From Pseudaminobacter sp047739745 (GTDB lineage Bacteria > Pseudomonadota > Alphaproteobacteria > Rhizobiales > Rhizobiaceae), in assembly GCF_047739745.1 (NCBI RefSeq), contig NZ_JBLLVA010000001.1:124001-188000 (forward strand): a DNA stretch of 64,000 nt, written 5' to 3'. Both the position numbers and the translations under genes were made by a program. Each line of letters opens with the position of its first letter. The first letter of the stretch is position 1. The notes beneath the pieces were generated by a model, which was not told the DNA's origin, did not search any database, and saw only the letters and a program-made list of their open reading frames with translations. This document shows positions 15,485-24,947 of the stretch, piece after piece.

Positions 15485-17193
15485 TGAAGCTGTTGCGTAG
15501 ACGCAGGACGGACGAAGCAGGCGCGAGCGCGTCGATTGTCGTCGAGGGCGCCCGCAAGTCGACCGGCGGCCGGGCGAAAAACCGCGTCGTCATGACCATG
15601 GCGGTGTTTTTCGGCATCTATTCGACGATTGCCGGACGGCTCGTCTATCTCGCCCTTCAGGAGCCGGAGGAGGCGAGCGGCCCGGTTTCGCGCATCACCG
15701 CATCGCGTCCTGACATACTCGACCGCAATGGCGAGGTCCTGGCGACTGACATCAAGACGGCATCGCTCTTTGCCGAGCCGCGCCGCATCGTCGACGCCGA
15801 CGAGGTGATCGAGAAACTGCAAACGGTGCTGCCCGATATCGAGGTCGAGCAGACCTATCACAAGCTCAAGAACGGTGCGGGCTTTGTCTGGCTGAAGCGC
15901 CAGCTCACGCCCAAGCAGCAGAACGACATCATGCAACTCGGCCTGCCCGGCATCGGCTTCCGCACGGAGAAGCGACGCTTCTATCCGGGCGGCGAAACCG
16001 CCTCGCACATACTGGGCCTGACCAATATCGACAATCAGGGCATTGCCGGTATGGAAAAATACATCGACGACCAGGGACTGGCCGATTTGCGCGCCACCGG
16101 TCTTGTCGGTCCCGACAATCTGAAGCCAGTGAAGCTGTCGATCGACATAAGGGTGCAGCATATCGTCCATGACGAAATCACGCGCGCGATGGAGAAATAC
16201 CACGCGATCGCCGCTGGCGCCGTGGTGCTCAACGCCAAGACCGGCGAGATCATGGCTATGGCCTCGGTGCCGGATTACAACCCGAACAATCCGAAGAACG
16301 CACTCGACAAGGACAGGCTGAACCGAATGTCGGCGGGTGTTTACGAGATGGGCTCCACCATCAAGAGCTTCACCACGGCGATGGCGCTTGATTCCGGCAA
16401 GGTCGACCTCAACAGTACCTTCGACGCCCGCAAGCCGATCACCATCGGGCGGCAGACGATCCGCGACTTCCACGGCAAGGGCAGGGTGCTGACCGTGCCG
16501 GAAGTGTTCATCTATTCCTCGAACATAGGCTCGGCGCGCGAAGCCGATGTCGTCGGCATCGAAGGGCACCGCGAGTTCCTCAAGCGCATCGGCCTGCTCG
16601 ACCGCATGGAGACCGAGCTTCCGGAAGTTGCCCGACCGACCGAACCCAAGGTCTGGAAGAAGGTGCATTCGATCACCATTTCCTTCGGCCACGGCATGTC
16701 GACGACGCCATTGCAGACGGCGGTGGGAGCGGCTGCGCTCATGAACGGCGGTCGGCTGATGAACCCGACCTTCCTGCCGCGCACGGAAGAGGAGGCGCTG
16801 GCCCAGTCGAAACAGGTGATCAGCCCGCAGACCAGCGCCGATATGCGCTATCTCTATCGCCTGAACGCCGAGAAGGGCTCCGGCAAGCGCGCCGAGGTGC
16901 CGGGCTACCGCGTCGGCGGCAAGACCGGGACGGCCGAAAAGGTCGTGAATGGCCGCTATGCCTCCAATGTTCGCTTCAACGCGTTTCTCGCCGCATTTCC
17001 GATGGACGACCCGCAATATATCGTCCTCAGCATCATCGACGAGCCGAAGCCGGAAAAGCCGGGCATGGCCGCCACGTCGGGCCTGAATGCGGCGCCGGTG
17101 GTCGCCAATATCATCAGACGCTCTGCATCATTCCTTGGCGTGAAGCCAGATTTCGGCCATGAAAATGAGGCAAAGCTGGTTTCCTACCAATGA
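15481..17193 (+). CDS. ftsI: Peptidoglycan D,D-transpeptidase FtsI (PBP3)
   Basis: The protein has 570 residues. A cytoplasmic basic N-terminus and one membrane segment (about 36-58) are followed by the pedestal domain and the transpeptidase domain. Active-site motifs are all present: S292-T-I-K295 (nucleophile), S346-S-N348 and K481-T-G-T. It cross-links septal peptidoglycan in the periplasm in partnership with FtsW. The N-terminal 35 residues are rich in Arg and Lys. The gene overlaps ftsL (ATGA). The next gene, murE, starts 68 bp later, one of the larger gaps in this part of the cluster. Confidence 0.97.
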   Translation: MMKLLRRRRTDEAGASASIVVEGARKSTGGRAKNRVVMTMAVFFGIYSTIAGRLVYLALQEPEEASGPVSRITASRPDILDRNGEVLATDIKTASLFAEPRRIVDADEVIEKLQTVLPDIEVEQTYHKLKNGAGFVWLKRQLTPKQQNDIMQLGLPGIGFRTEKRRFYPGGETASHILGLTNIDNQGIAGMEKYIDDQGLADLRATGLVGPDNLKPVKLSIDIRVQHIVHDEITRAMEKYHAIAAGAVVLNAKTGEIMAMASVPDYNPNNPKNALDKDRLNRMSAGVYEMGSTIKSFTTAMALDSGKVDLNSTFDARKPITIGRQTIRDFHGKGRVLTVPEVFIYSSNIGSAREADVVGIEGHREFLKRIGLLDRMETELPEVARPTEPKVWKKVHSITISFGHGMSTTPLQTAVGAAALMNGGRLMNPTFLPRTEEEALAQSKQVISPQTSADMRYLYRLNAEKGSGKRAEVPGYRVGGKTGTAEKVVNGRYASNVRFNAFLAAFPMDDPQYIVLSIIDEPKPEKPGMAATSGLNAAPVVANIIRRSASFLGVKPDFGHENEAKLVSYQ

Positions 17194-17261
17194 TTCGCAT
17201 GGCGCGCCGGCAGAGCGCGCCATTTGTTTGTGACACCATTTGTTGTGGCAGCAGACCCTCG

Positions 17262-18716
17262 ATGAAACTGAATGACCTTGCCGATATCCTGCCTGCCGCG
17301 CAAACGGCTTCCGCCAATCCGGAAGCGGCCGGCGTAACGGCGGATTCGCGCCGGGTGAAACAGGGCGATATTTTCGTGGCCCTGGCGGGAAGCAAGGCTG
17401 ACGGGGCGAGTTTTGCGACCGAGGCCGAAAAGCGAGGCGCTGTCGCAATTGTGGCGGCAAGCGGCGCTTCTCTTCCATCCATCTCCATCCCGATGATCGC
17501 CTCCGACGACCCGCGGCGCGCCCTGGCGCTGCTTGCGGCACGCTTTGCCGGCAGGCAGCCGCAAACCATGGTTGCCGTCACCGGCACCAGCGGCAAGACC
17601 TCGGTCGCCGCTTTCACCCGCCAGATCTGGCAACAAGCCGGCCTTTCGGCGGCCAGCATCGGCACCACCGGCGTGGTGGCGCCGGGGCGCAACGAATACG
17701 GCTCGCTGACCACGCCTGATCCGGTGGAACTGCATCGCCTGCTGGCCGAGCTTGCGGCGGCGGGCGTCACGCATGGCGCGATGGAGGCCTCCAGCCACGG
17801 CCTCGACCAGCGCCGCCTTGACGGTGTGCGGCTTGCCGCCGGCGGCTTCACCAATCTCGGCCGCGACCACATGGATTATCATCCGACGGTGGAAGAGTAT
17901 CATCGCGCCAAGCTGCGCCTGTTCGACACGCTGCTGCCTAGGGGCGCGCCGGCGGTGATCTTTGCCGACGATCCATGGTCGCAACCCACGATCACAGCCG
18001 CGCGCGCCGCCGGTCTCAAGGTTCTGACCGTCGGACGGCACGGCGATTTCCTCCGCCTGAAGCGCGTGGAGCATGAGCGCTTCCGCCAGCGCGCCGAGAT
18101 CGAGGCCGACGGCGTCATTTACGAGATCGACCTGCCGCTTGCAGGCGATTTCCAGGTTTCCAACGCGCTGGTGGCGGCGGGGTTGGCCATGGCGACGGGA
18201 AGTGCAGCCGGACAAGCACTCCCGGCGCTCGAGAAGCTCAACGGCGCCCCCGGCCGGCTCGAACTGGTCGGCACTTCGGCTAATGGCGCGCCGGTCTATG
18301 TCGACTATGCTCATAAGCCCGATGCGCTGGAGAACGTGCTGGCATCGGTGCGCCCTTTCACCACCGGAAGGGTGATCGTGGTATTCGGCTGCGGCGGCGA
18401 CCGGGACCGGGGCAAACGGCCGATCATGGGCGAGATCGCAACGCGGCTTGCCGACGTGACCATCGTCACCGATGACAACCCTCGCTCGGAAGTGCCGGAA
18501 ACGATCCGGGCGGCCATCCTGGCTGCGGCGCCGGGCGCTATCGAGATTACGGATCGCCGCGCGGCAATCGTCGAGGCGGTGTCCATGCTCAATGCCGGCG
18601 ACACGCTGATCATCGCCGGCAAAGGCCACGAGGAGGGCCAGACGATCGGCACCGAGACTTTTCCGTTTTCGGACCATGAGGAGGTGCGGCGGGCGCTGAA
18701 GGAGCCGGTTGCATGA
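17262..18716 (+). CDS. murE: UDP-MurNAc-L-Ala-D-Glu: meso-diaminopimelate ligase
   Basis: The protein has 484 residues. The ATP-binding P-loop TGTSGKTS is near residues 107-114. The motif DNPR (in VTDDNPRSE) near the C-terminal third is the known determinant for meso-diaminopimelate rather than lysine, so the wall should be the usual Gram-negative type. GKGHEEGQ near the C-terminus is also conserved. The enzyme adds the third residue of the stem peptide in the cytoplasm. The ATG at 17262 fits the family N-terminus (MKLNDLADIL), although its ribosome site is weak; an in-frame extension to 17190 overlaps ftsI by 4 bp and cannot be excluded. Confidence 0.96.
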   Translation: MKLNDLADILPAAQTASANPEAAGVTADSRRVKQGDIFVALAGSKADGASFATEAEKRGAVAIVAASGASLPSISIPMIASDDPRRALALLAARFAGRQPQTMVAVTGTSGKTSVAAFTRQIWQQAGLSAASIGTTGVVAPGRNEYGSLTTPDPVELHRLLAELAAAGVTHGAMEASSHGLDQRRLDGVRLAAGGFTNLGRDHMDYHPTVEEYHRAKLRLFDTLLPRGAPAVIFADDPWSQPTITAARAAGLKVLTVGRHGDFLRLKRVEHERFRQRAEIEADGVIYEIDLPLAGDFQVSNALVAAGLAMATGSAAGQALPALEKLNGAPGRLELVGTSANGAPVYVDYAHKPDALENVLASVRPFTTGRVIVVFGCGGDRDRGKRPIMGEIATRLADVTIVTDDNPRSEVPETIRAAILAAAPGAIEITDRRAAIVEAVSMLNAGDTLIIAGKGHEEGQTIGTETFPFSDHEEVRRALKEPVA

Positions 18717-20146
18717 GCTTGCTTTGGACCTCGGATGCACTTGTCTCCGCCGTGGCCGGTCGGCCGGTTGGACAGATGCCGGAGGGCGTCACCGGCATTT
18801 CGATCGACAGCCGCAGCCTGCAGCCGGGCGAGGCGTTTTTCGCCATCAAGGGCGACACGATGGACGGTCACGACTTCGCGACCGCCGCGGTCAAGGCCGG
18901 TGCCGCGCTTTTGGTGGTGGCCGAGGGAAAGCTGCCGGGACTGGGCCGGCTGACAGCACCGATGATCGTGGTGCCGGATGTGCTGGCGGCATTGGAGAAG
19001 GCAGGCGTCGCCGCGCGGGAGCGCACGAAGGCCAAGGTGATTGCGATCACCGGTTCCGTCGGCAAGACCAGCACCAAGGAGGCGCTTCGCCACGGTCTCT
19101 CCTCCGTGGGCAAGGTTCATGCGTCGGACAAGTCGTTCAACAATCATTGGGGCGTGCCCCTGACCTTGGCGCGCATGCCGCAGGACTGCGACTACGCCAT
19201 TTTCGAGATCGGCATGAACCATGAGGGCGAGATTCGCCCGCTGGTGAAGATGGTCCGGCCGCATGTCGCGGTCATCACACTGATAGCCGCGGCGCATCTC
19301 GGCCATTTCCGCAGCCTTGACGACATTGCACGGGCCAAGGCCGAGATATTCGAGGGTCTCGAGCCCGGGGGCGCGGCGCTGCTTAATCGCGACGATGCCC
19401 GCTTCAAGCTGCTCGAAAGACTTGCGCGCGACGCAAGCGTCGAACATATCGTCGGCTTCGGAGAGAATGCACGAGCGCAGGTGAAGCTGACGAATTTCGT
19501 GCTTCATGCCGATCATTCGATCATGACCGCCAAGGTTGCCGGGCAGGAGGTCGCCGCAAAGATCGGGGCACCCGGCCGCCATGTCGTCCAGAACGTGCTT
19601 GCCGTGCTCGGCGCAGCGCAACTCGCGGGAGCCGATGTCACCAAAGTGGCGTTGGCGCTGGAGGATCTGCAGCCTGAACGTGGCCGGGGCCAGCGCCATA
19701 CGCTTAGTCATCCCGACGGGCCGTTCACGCTGATCGACGAGAGCTACAATGCCAATCCGGCTTCCATGCAGGCGGCGATCAAGCTGCTGGACGCAACGCC
19801 GCCGTCGCGCGAGGGGCGTCGCATCGCCGTGCTCGGCGACATGCTGGAACTCGGCCAGCATGCGCCGAAGTTGCATGCGGGGCTGGCCGAGTTGATCACC
19901 GAGACAAGTACGGATCTCGTTTTCCTGGCAGGGCCGGAGATGAAGGTTCTGGCCGATATTTTGCCCAGCGACCTCGGCGTGGAATACCGGTCCGATGTCG
20001 AGGCTCTGAAGCCGGCGCTGATGACGGCGATCCGGCCGGGCGACGTAATAATGGTCAAGTCATCGAAGGGGATCGGTTTTTCGAAACTGATCGATGCATT
20101 GACGGCAAATTTTCCGGCACGCGCCGGAATCGCGACAAAAGCCTGA
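18713..20146 (+). CDS. murF: UDP-MurNAc-tripeptide: D-Ala-D-Ala ligase
   Basis: The protein has 477 residues. The Mur-ligase P-loop ITGSVGKTSTKEAL is near 108-121, and KSFNNHWGVPLTL and EIGMNHEGEI are typical of MurF. The C-terminal domain has DESYNANPASM. It adds D-Ala-D-Ala to complete the UDP-MurNAc-pentapeptide, using the product of Ddl (encoded later in this cluster). Its ATG overlaps the murE stop (ATGA), indicating coupled translation. Confidence 0.96.
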   Translation: MSLLWTSDALVSAVAGRPVGQMPEGVTGISIDSRSLQPGEAFFAIKGDTMDGHDFATAAVKAGAALLVVAEGKLPGLGRLTAPMIVVPDVLAALEKAGVAARERTKAKVIAITGSVGKTSTKEALRHGLSSVGKVHASDKSFNNHWGVPLTLARMPQDCDYAIFEIGMNHEGEIRPLVKMVRPHVAVITLIAAAHLGHFRSLDDIARAKAEIFEGLEPGGAALLNRDDARFKLLERLARDASVEHIVGFGENARAQVKLTNFVLHADHSIMTAKVAGQEVAAKIGAPGRHVVQNVLAVLGAAQLAGADVTKVALALEDLQPERGRGQRHTLSHPDGPFTLIDESYNANPASMQAAIKLLDATPPSREGRRIAVLGDMLELGQHAPKLHAGLAELITETSTDLVFLAGPEMKVLADILPSDLGVEYRSDVEALKPALMTAIRPGDVIMVKSSKGIGFSKLIDALTANFPARAGIATKA

Positions 20147-20172
20147 TAGCGGGCGGGGAAAGGCTCTGGGGA

Positions 20173-21255
20173 ATGCTGACGCTACTGGTGGATTTCGCGG
20201 ATTATCTCTCCGTCTTCAATATCTTCCGCTACATAACCTTCCGTACCGGTGGCGCGCTGATCACATCGGCGCTGATCGTCTTCATTTTCGGACCGATGAT
20301 CATCGACTCGCTGCGCATCCGGCAAGGCAAGGGCCAGCCGATCCGCGCCGACGGGCCGCAGACCCATTTCAAGAAGGCCGGCACGCCGACCATGGGCGGG
20401 CTGATGATCATTTCCGGCATCGTCGGCTCGTCGCTTCTTTGGGCCAACATCACCAGCATCTATGTCTGGGTCGTGCTGCTGGTGACGCTCGGCTTCGGCG
20501 CCATAGGCTTCTATGACGACTACCTGAAGGTGACCAAGCAGTCGCATCTCGGCGTTTCCGGCAAGGCGCGGCTGGCGATCGAGTTCGTCATCGCGGGCAT
20601 CGCCGCGTGGACGATCATGCATGCGGGGCAGGAGCCGTTTTCCTCGTCGCTGACATTTCCTTTCTTCAAGGACCTCCTGATCAATCTCGGATGGTTCTTC
20701 ATCCCGTTTGCCTGCATCGTCATCGTGGGGGCTGGCAACGCCGTCAACCTGACCGACGGGCTGGACGGCCTGGCGATCGTCCCGATCATGATCGCGGCCG
20801 CATCCTTCGGCGTCATCGCCTATCTCTCGGGTAACGCGGTATTCGCCGAATATCTCCAGATTCATTTTGTGCCGGGCACAGGCGAGCTCGCGGTGATCCT
20901 CGGCGCGGTCATCGGCGCCGGCCTTGGCTTTCTCTGGTTCAACGCGCCGCCTGCGGCCATCTTCATGGGCGATACCGGTTCGCTGGCGATGGGCGGCCTG
21001 ATCGGCACGATCGCGGTCGCCACCAAGCATGAGATCGTGCTTGCCATCATCGGCGGCCTGTTCGTGGTCGAGGCGCTGTCGGTCATCATCCAGGTCGGCT
21101 TCTTCAAGATGACAGGCAAGCGCGTGTTCCTGATGGCACCGATCCATCACCATTTCGAGAAACTCGGCTGGACGGAAAGCCAGGTGGTGATCCGGTTCTG
21201 GATCGTCGCCGTCATTCTTGCCCTGGTCGGCCTTTCGACCTTGAAACTTCGCTAG
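20173..21255 (+). CDS. mraY: Phospho-MurNAc-pentapeptide transferase MraY
   Basis: The protein has 360 residues, a polytopic membrane enzyme with about ten hydrophobic segments. Conserved cytoplasmic loops are present: GTPTMGGLMI (residues ~73-82), the acidic pair in FYDDYLKV, NAVNLTDGLDGLA and the C-terminal APIHHHFEKLGW. It transfers phospho-MurNAc-pentapeptide to undecaprenyl phosphate, forming lipid I. A GGGGA site precedes the ATG; the gap after murF is 26 bp. Confidence 0.97.
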   Translation: MLTLLVDFADYLSVFNIFRYITFRTGGALITSALIVFIFGPMIIDSLRIRQGKGQPIRADGPQTHFKKAGTPTMGGLMIISGIVGSSLLWANITSIYVWVVLLVTLGFGAIGFYDDYLKVTKQSHLGVSGKARLAIEFVIAGIAAWTIMHAGQEPFSSSLTFPFFKDLLINLGWFFIPFACIVIVGAGNAVNLTDGLDGLAIVPIMIAAASFGVIAYLSGNAVFAEYLQIHFVPGTGELAVILGAVIGAGLGFLWFNAPPAAIFMGDTGSLAMGGLIGTIAVATKHEIVLAIIGGLFVVEALSVIIQVGFFKMTGKRVFLMAPIHHHFEKLGWTESQVVIRFWIVAVILALVGLSTLKLR

Positions 21256-21264
21256 GGGTTTTCG

Positions 21265-22665
21265 ATGGTACCAGCGCGCTCGCTGAGCGGCAGACACGTA
21301 GCGCTCTTCGGACTGGGCGATTCGGGAATAGCAACGGCGCGCGCTCTGATCGAAGGCGGCGCCAAGGTGCTGGCGTGGGACGACAATCCCGAAAGCGTCG
21401 CCAATGCCGAGACCCACGGCATTGCGACGGGCGATCTGCGGCAGGCGGACTGGAGCGGCTTTTCATCATTCGTGCTGTCGCCCGGCGTGCCGCTGACCCA
21501 TCCGAAACCGCATTGGACCGTCGAACTGGCGCGCAGCGCCGGCGTCGAAGTCATCGGCGACGTGGAACTGTTTTCGCGCGAGCGCCGGGCGGGCGCGCCC
21601 GATGCGCCGTTCATCGCCATTACCGGCACCAACGGCAAGTCGACGACGACAGCGCTTACCGCCCATATCATCAAGGCATCCGGCCGTGATGCGCAGATGG
21701 GCGGCAATATCGGCCGCGCGGTGATGACGCTCGATCCGCCCGAGACGACGCGCAACTACATCGTCGAGTGCTCCTCCTACCAGATCGACCTCGCTCCTTC
21801 GATCAACCCGACTGCCGGCATCCTGCTCAATCTGACGCCGGATCATCTCGACCGCCACGGCACGATGCAGCACTACGCTTCGATCAAGGAGCGGCTGGTC
21901 GCCGGCAGCGAAACGGCGATCATCGGCGTCGACGACATCTATTGCGCCCAGATCGCCGACCGGCTGGAAAAGGCCGGTAAGGACGTCATCCGCATTTCCA
22001 AGCGGCTGCCGCTTACCGACGGCTATTTCGCCGACGGCACCGACCTGATGGAGGCAAGGCATGGCCGCTACAGCCGTATCGCCTTTCTCGAAGGCATCGG
22101 CTCGCTGCGCGGCCAGCACAATGCGCAAAACGCGCTCGCCGCAGTTACCGCGTGCCTGCGCATCGGGCTCGATCTCGGCGAGATCCAGTCGGGGCTGGAA
22201 AGCTTCCCGGGCCTTGCGCATCGCATGGAGCAGGTCGGGCGACGCGACCATGTGCTGTTCATCAACGATTCGAAAGCAACCAATGCGGATGCGGCCGCGC
22301 CGGCGCTGTCGAGCTTCAACCGCATTTACTGGATCGCCGGCGGCCTGCCGAAGGAGGGCGGCATCGAGCCGCTGCGCCCGTTCTTTCCGCGCATCGCCAA
22401 AGCCTATCTGATCGGTGAGGCAGCGCCCGTCTTCTCGGCCACGCTCGGCGAGGCCGTGCCCTATGAGATCTCCGGCACCCTGGAAGCGGCAATCGAGCAT
22501 GCGGCCAGCGACGCCGCCCAGGACGATGCCGACGAAGCTGTCGTGCTGCTTTCGCCGGCCTGCGCAAGTTTCGACCAGTTCAAGAATTTCGAGGTGCGTG
22601 GCGAAGCCTTCAGGCAGGCGGTCCGCGCCATCGATCGGATGAAGCTCATTGGAGGGGAACGCTAA
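21265..22665 (+). CDS. murD: UDP-MurNAc-L-Ala: D-glutamate ligase
   Basis: The protein has 466 residues. The N-terminal domain begins with a Rossmann-like ALFGLGDSGIATA; the P-loop is ITGTNGKSTTTALT near 115. NLTPDHLDRHGTM is the usual Mur-ligase metal and substrate block, and NDSKATNADAA starts the C-terminal domain. It adds D-Glu to UDP-MurNAc-L-Ala in the cytoplasm. It starts 9 bp after mraY, and its stop codon shares one base with the ftsW start. Confidence 0.96.
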   Translation: MVPARSLSGRHVALFGLGDSGIATARALIEGGAKVLAWDDNPESVANAETHGIATGDLRQADWSGFSSFVLSPGVPLTHPKPHWTVELARSAGVEVIGDVELFSRERRAGAPDAPFIAITGTNGKSTTTALTAHIIKASGRDAQMGGNIGRAVMTLDPPETTRNYIVECSSYQIDLAPSINPTAGILLNLTPDHLDRHGTMQHYASIKERLVAGSETAIIGVDDIYCAQIADRLEKAGKDVIRISKRLPLTDGYFADGTDLMEARHGRYSRIAFLEGIGSLRGQHNAQNALAAVTACLRIGLDLGEIQSGLESFPGLAHRMEQVGRRDHVLFINDSKATNADAAAPALSSFNRIYWIAGGLPKEGGIEPLRPFFPRIAKAYLIGEAAPVFSATLGEAVPYEISGTLEAAIEHAASDAAQDDADEAVVLLSPACASFDQFKNFEVRGEAFRQAVRAIDRMKLIGGER

Positions 22666-23816
22666 TGGCAAGCCGTCTCGATACGAGCCCGGTCGCGATC
22701 TGGTGGCGCACGGTGGATCGCTGGTTCCTGGCGGCGTTCCTGTCGCTGATGGGGCTTGGCATCGTGCTTTCCTTCGCCGCGAGCCCGGCTGTCGCCGAGC
22801 GCATCGGCCTCGACAGCTTTCATTTCGCGACCAGGCAGATCATTTTCACCATTCCGGCGTTGTTGGTGATGATCGCGGTGTCCTTCCTAAAGGAACGCGG
22901 GGTGCGGCGCGTGGCGCTGATCATGCTTGGTCTTTCGTTGGTGCTGATGGTGGCCGCGCTCTATATCGGCGTCGAGGTGAAGGGCGCGCGGCGCTGGGTC
23001 TCCCTTGCCGGTGTGTCGGTGCAGCCATCCGAATTCCTGAAGCCGGCCTTCGTCATCGTCTGCGCCTGGCTTTTTGCCGAACATGCGCGCCAGCCCGATA
23101 TTCCAGGCAATCTCTTCGCCATGATCCTGCTGGGGCTCGTCGTGGCGCTGCTTGTCGCCCAGCCCGATCTCGGCCAGACCATACTGGTGCTGGGAACCTG
23201 GGGCGTGATGTTCTTCATGGCCGGCATGCCCTGGCTGTGGATCATCGTTCTCGGAGCTCTCGGCGTCGGCGGCGCGGTGGCGGCCTATACGGTCTTCCCG
23301 CACGTCGCCGGCCGCATCGACCGCTTCCTGACCGGTGAGGGCGATACCTTCCAGGTCGACATGGGCCACGAGGCGCTGGTCAATGGCGGCTGGTTCGGGG
23401 TCGGTCCCGGCGAGGGCACGGTCAAACGGATGATCCCGGACAGCCATGCCGACTTCGTCTTCGCGGTGGCGGGCGAGGAATTCGGCATCGTTCTGTGCCT
23501 GCTCATCATGGCCCTTTTTGCCTTCATCGTGCTGCGCGGGCTGAATACGGCGCTCAAGGAGCAGGACGATTTCACCCGCTATGCCGTGGCCGGTCTCGTC
23601 GTCGTCTTCGGCTTCCAGTCGGTCATCAACATGGGCGTGAACCTGCAACTGATGCCGGCCAAGGGCATGACCCTGCCGTTCATCTCCTATGGCGGCTCGT
23701 CGCTGATCGCCATCGCCATCTCCATGGGCATGGTTCTGGCGCTGACGCGCAAACGCCCGGAAAAGCGCAAGCGTCCCGGCTTCCTTGGCCTGCCCAGCGC
23801 TGTCGCGGCCGAGTGA
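22665..23816 (+). CDS. ftsW: Septal peptidoglycan glycosyltransferase FtsW (SEDS family)
   Basis: The protein has 383 residues with about ten membrane segments. SEDS-family blocks are present: GARRWV near 107, the QPSEFLKPA loop, AQPDLGQT, and the C-terminal LPFISYGGSSL. FtsW polymerises lipid II into glycan strands at the septum with FtsI as its transpeptidase partner. The start overlaps the murD stop by one base (TAATG). Confidence 0.97.
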   Translation: MASRLDTSPVAIWWRTVDRWFLAAFLSLMGLGIVLSFAASPAVAERIGLDSFHFATRQIIFTIPALLVMIAVSFLKERGVRRVALIMLGLSLVLMVAALYIGVEVKGARRWVSLAGVSVQPSEFLKPAFVIVCAWLFAEHARQPDIPGNLFAMILLGLVVALLVAQPDLGQTILVLGTWGVMFFMAGMPWLWIIVLGALGVGGAVAAYTVFPHVAGRIDRFLTGEGDTFQVDMGHEALVNGGWFGVGPGEGTVKRMIPDSHADFVFAVAGEEFGIVLCLLIMALFAFIVLRGLNTALKEQDDFTRYAVAGLVVVFGFQSVINMGVNLQLMPAKGMTLPFISYGGSSLIAIAISMGMVLALTRKRPEKRKRPGFLGLPSAVAAE

Positions 23817-23819
23817 GCC

Positions 23820-24947
23820 ATGAGGAGAGATGTTGCCCTACTGGCTGCCGGCGGAACCGGCGGCCACCTGTTTCCCGCCGAGGCGCTGGCGCAGGAGCTG
23901 ATCGCGCGCGGCTGGAAAATTCACCTCGCGACCGATGAACGCGCCGGCCGCTACGCCGGGAATTTCCCGGCGACGGAGGTGCATCTCATTCCTTCCGCGA
24001 CGCTCGGCTCGCGCAATCCCTTCAAGCTTGCCGCCTCGTTCTGGGCGATCTGGCGCGGCTTTCGCCGCTCGTCGGAACTTATCGGCAGGCTCAGGCCGCG
24101 GGTCGTTGTCGGCTTTGGCGGCTATCCGACGTTGCCCCCGCTCTTTGCTGCGACGCGTCGCAAGGTGCCGACGCTCATCCATGAGCAGAACGCCGTCATG
24201 GGCCGCGCCAACCGCGCGCTGGCCGCGCGCGTCGGTGCGGTCGCCGGCGGCTTCCTCGACGAAACGGCGAGCAGCTACGGTGCAAAGACGGTGGTGACCG
24301 GCAATCCGGTGCGGTCGACGGTGCTCGAGGCGGCAAAAATACCCTATGTCGCTTCCGGGGCGGATCAGCCATTCAACCTGCTGGTCTTTGGCGGCAGCCA
24401 GGGCGCGCAGTTCTTTTCGGATGCGGTGCCGCCGGCGATCGCCCTGCTGCCCGAGCCGGTGCGTCGCCGCCTGAAGATCACCCAGCAGGCGAGGATCGCG
24501 GATGTGAGACGCGTGCTTGGCGCCTATCGCGACCTCGGGATAGAGGCCGAGGTGGAGCCGTTCTTCACCGATATGGCAGCGCGGATTGCCGCATCGCACC
24601 TCGTCATTTCACGCTCCGGCGCCTCGACCGTTTCGGAACTGGCCGTGATCGGCCGGCCGGCACTTTTCGTGCCCTATCCCTTTGCGCTCGACCATGACCA
24701 GGCTGCGAACGCGGCAGCCCTTGCCGCAGCCGGTGGTGCCGAAGTCTATGCGCAGCACACGCTTTCAATCGAGATGCTTGCCCGCCTGATCGGCGAAGCG
24801 ATCGGCAACCCCGAACGGCTTACGGCAATGGCCGAGGCGGCCCGGTCGGTTGGAAAGCCACAAGCAGTGCGGTTGCTTGCCGACCTCACAGAGGCTATTG
24901 CGGCCGCAAAGCCGATTGCGGACATAAAAAAGGATTTTCAGCCATGA
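23820..24947 (+). CDS. murG: UDP-GlcNAc: lipid I N-acetylglucosaminyltransferase MurG
   Basis: The protein has 375 residues with two Rossmann-like domains (GT28 family). The N-terminal glycine-rich loop AAGGTGGHLFPAEAL is near residues 9-23. FGGYPTLPP, HEQNAVMGRANR, FGGSQGAQ and the C-terminal SRSGASTVSELA block are conserved. It makes lipid II on the inner face of the membrane. It is 3 bp after ftsW and overlaps murC by 4 bp. Confidence 0.97.
   Translation: MRRDVALLAAGGTGGHLFPAEALAQELIARGWKIHLATDERAGRYAGNFPATEVHLIPSATLGSRNPFKLAASFWAIWRGFRRSSELIGRLRPRVVVGFGGYPTLPPLFAATRRKVPTLIHEQNAVMGRANRALAARVGAVAGGFLDETASSYGAKTVVTGNPVRSTVLEAAKIPYVASGADQPFNLLVFGGSQGAQFFSDAVPPAIALLPEPVRRRLKITQQARIADVRRVLGAYRDLGIEAEVEPFFTDMAARIAASHLVISRSGASTVSELAVIGRPALFVPYPFALDHDQAANAAALAAAGGAEVYAQHTLSIEMLARLIGEAIGNPERLTAMAEAARSVGKPQAVRLLADLTEAIAAAKPIADIKKDFQP

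Noticed and set aside
20182..21417. 411-codon minus-strand frame opposite mraY
   Set aside because: Composition is rich in Asp, Arg, His and Glu as expected for the antisense of a membrane protein; no family features.
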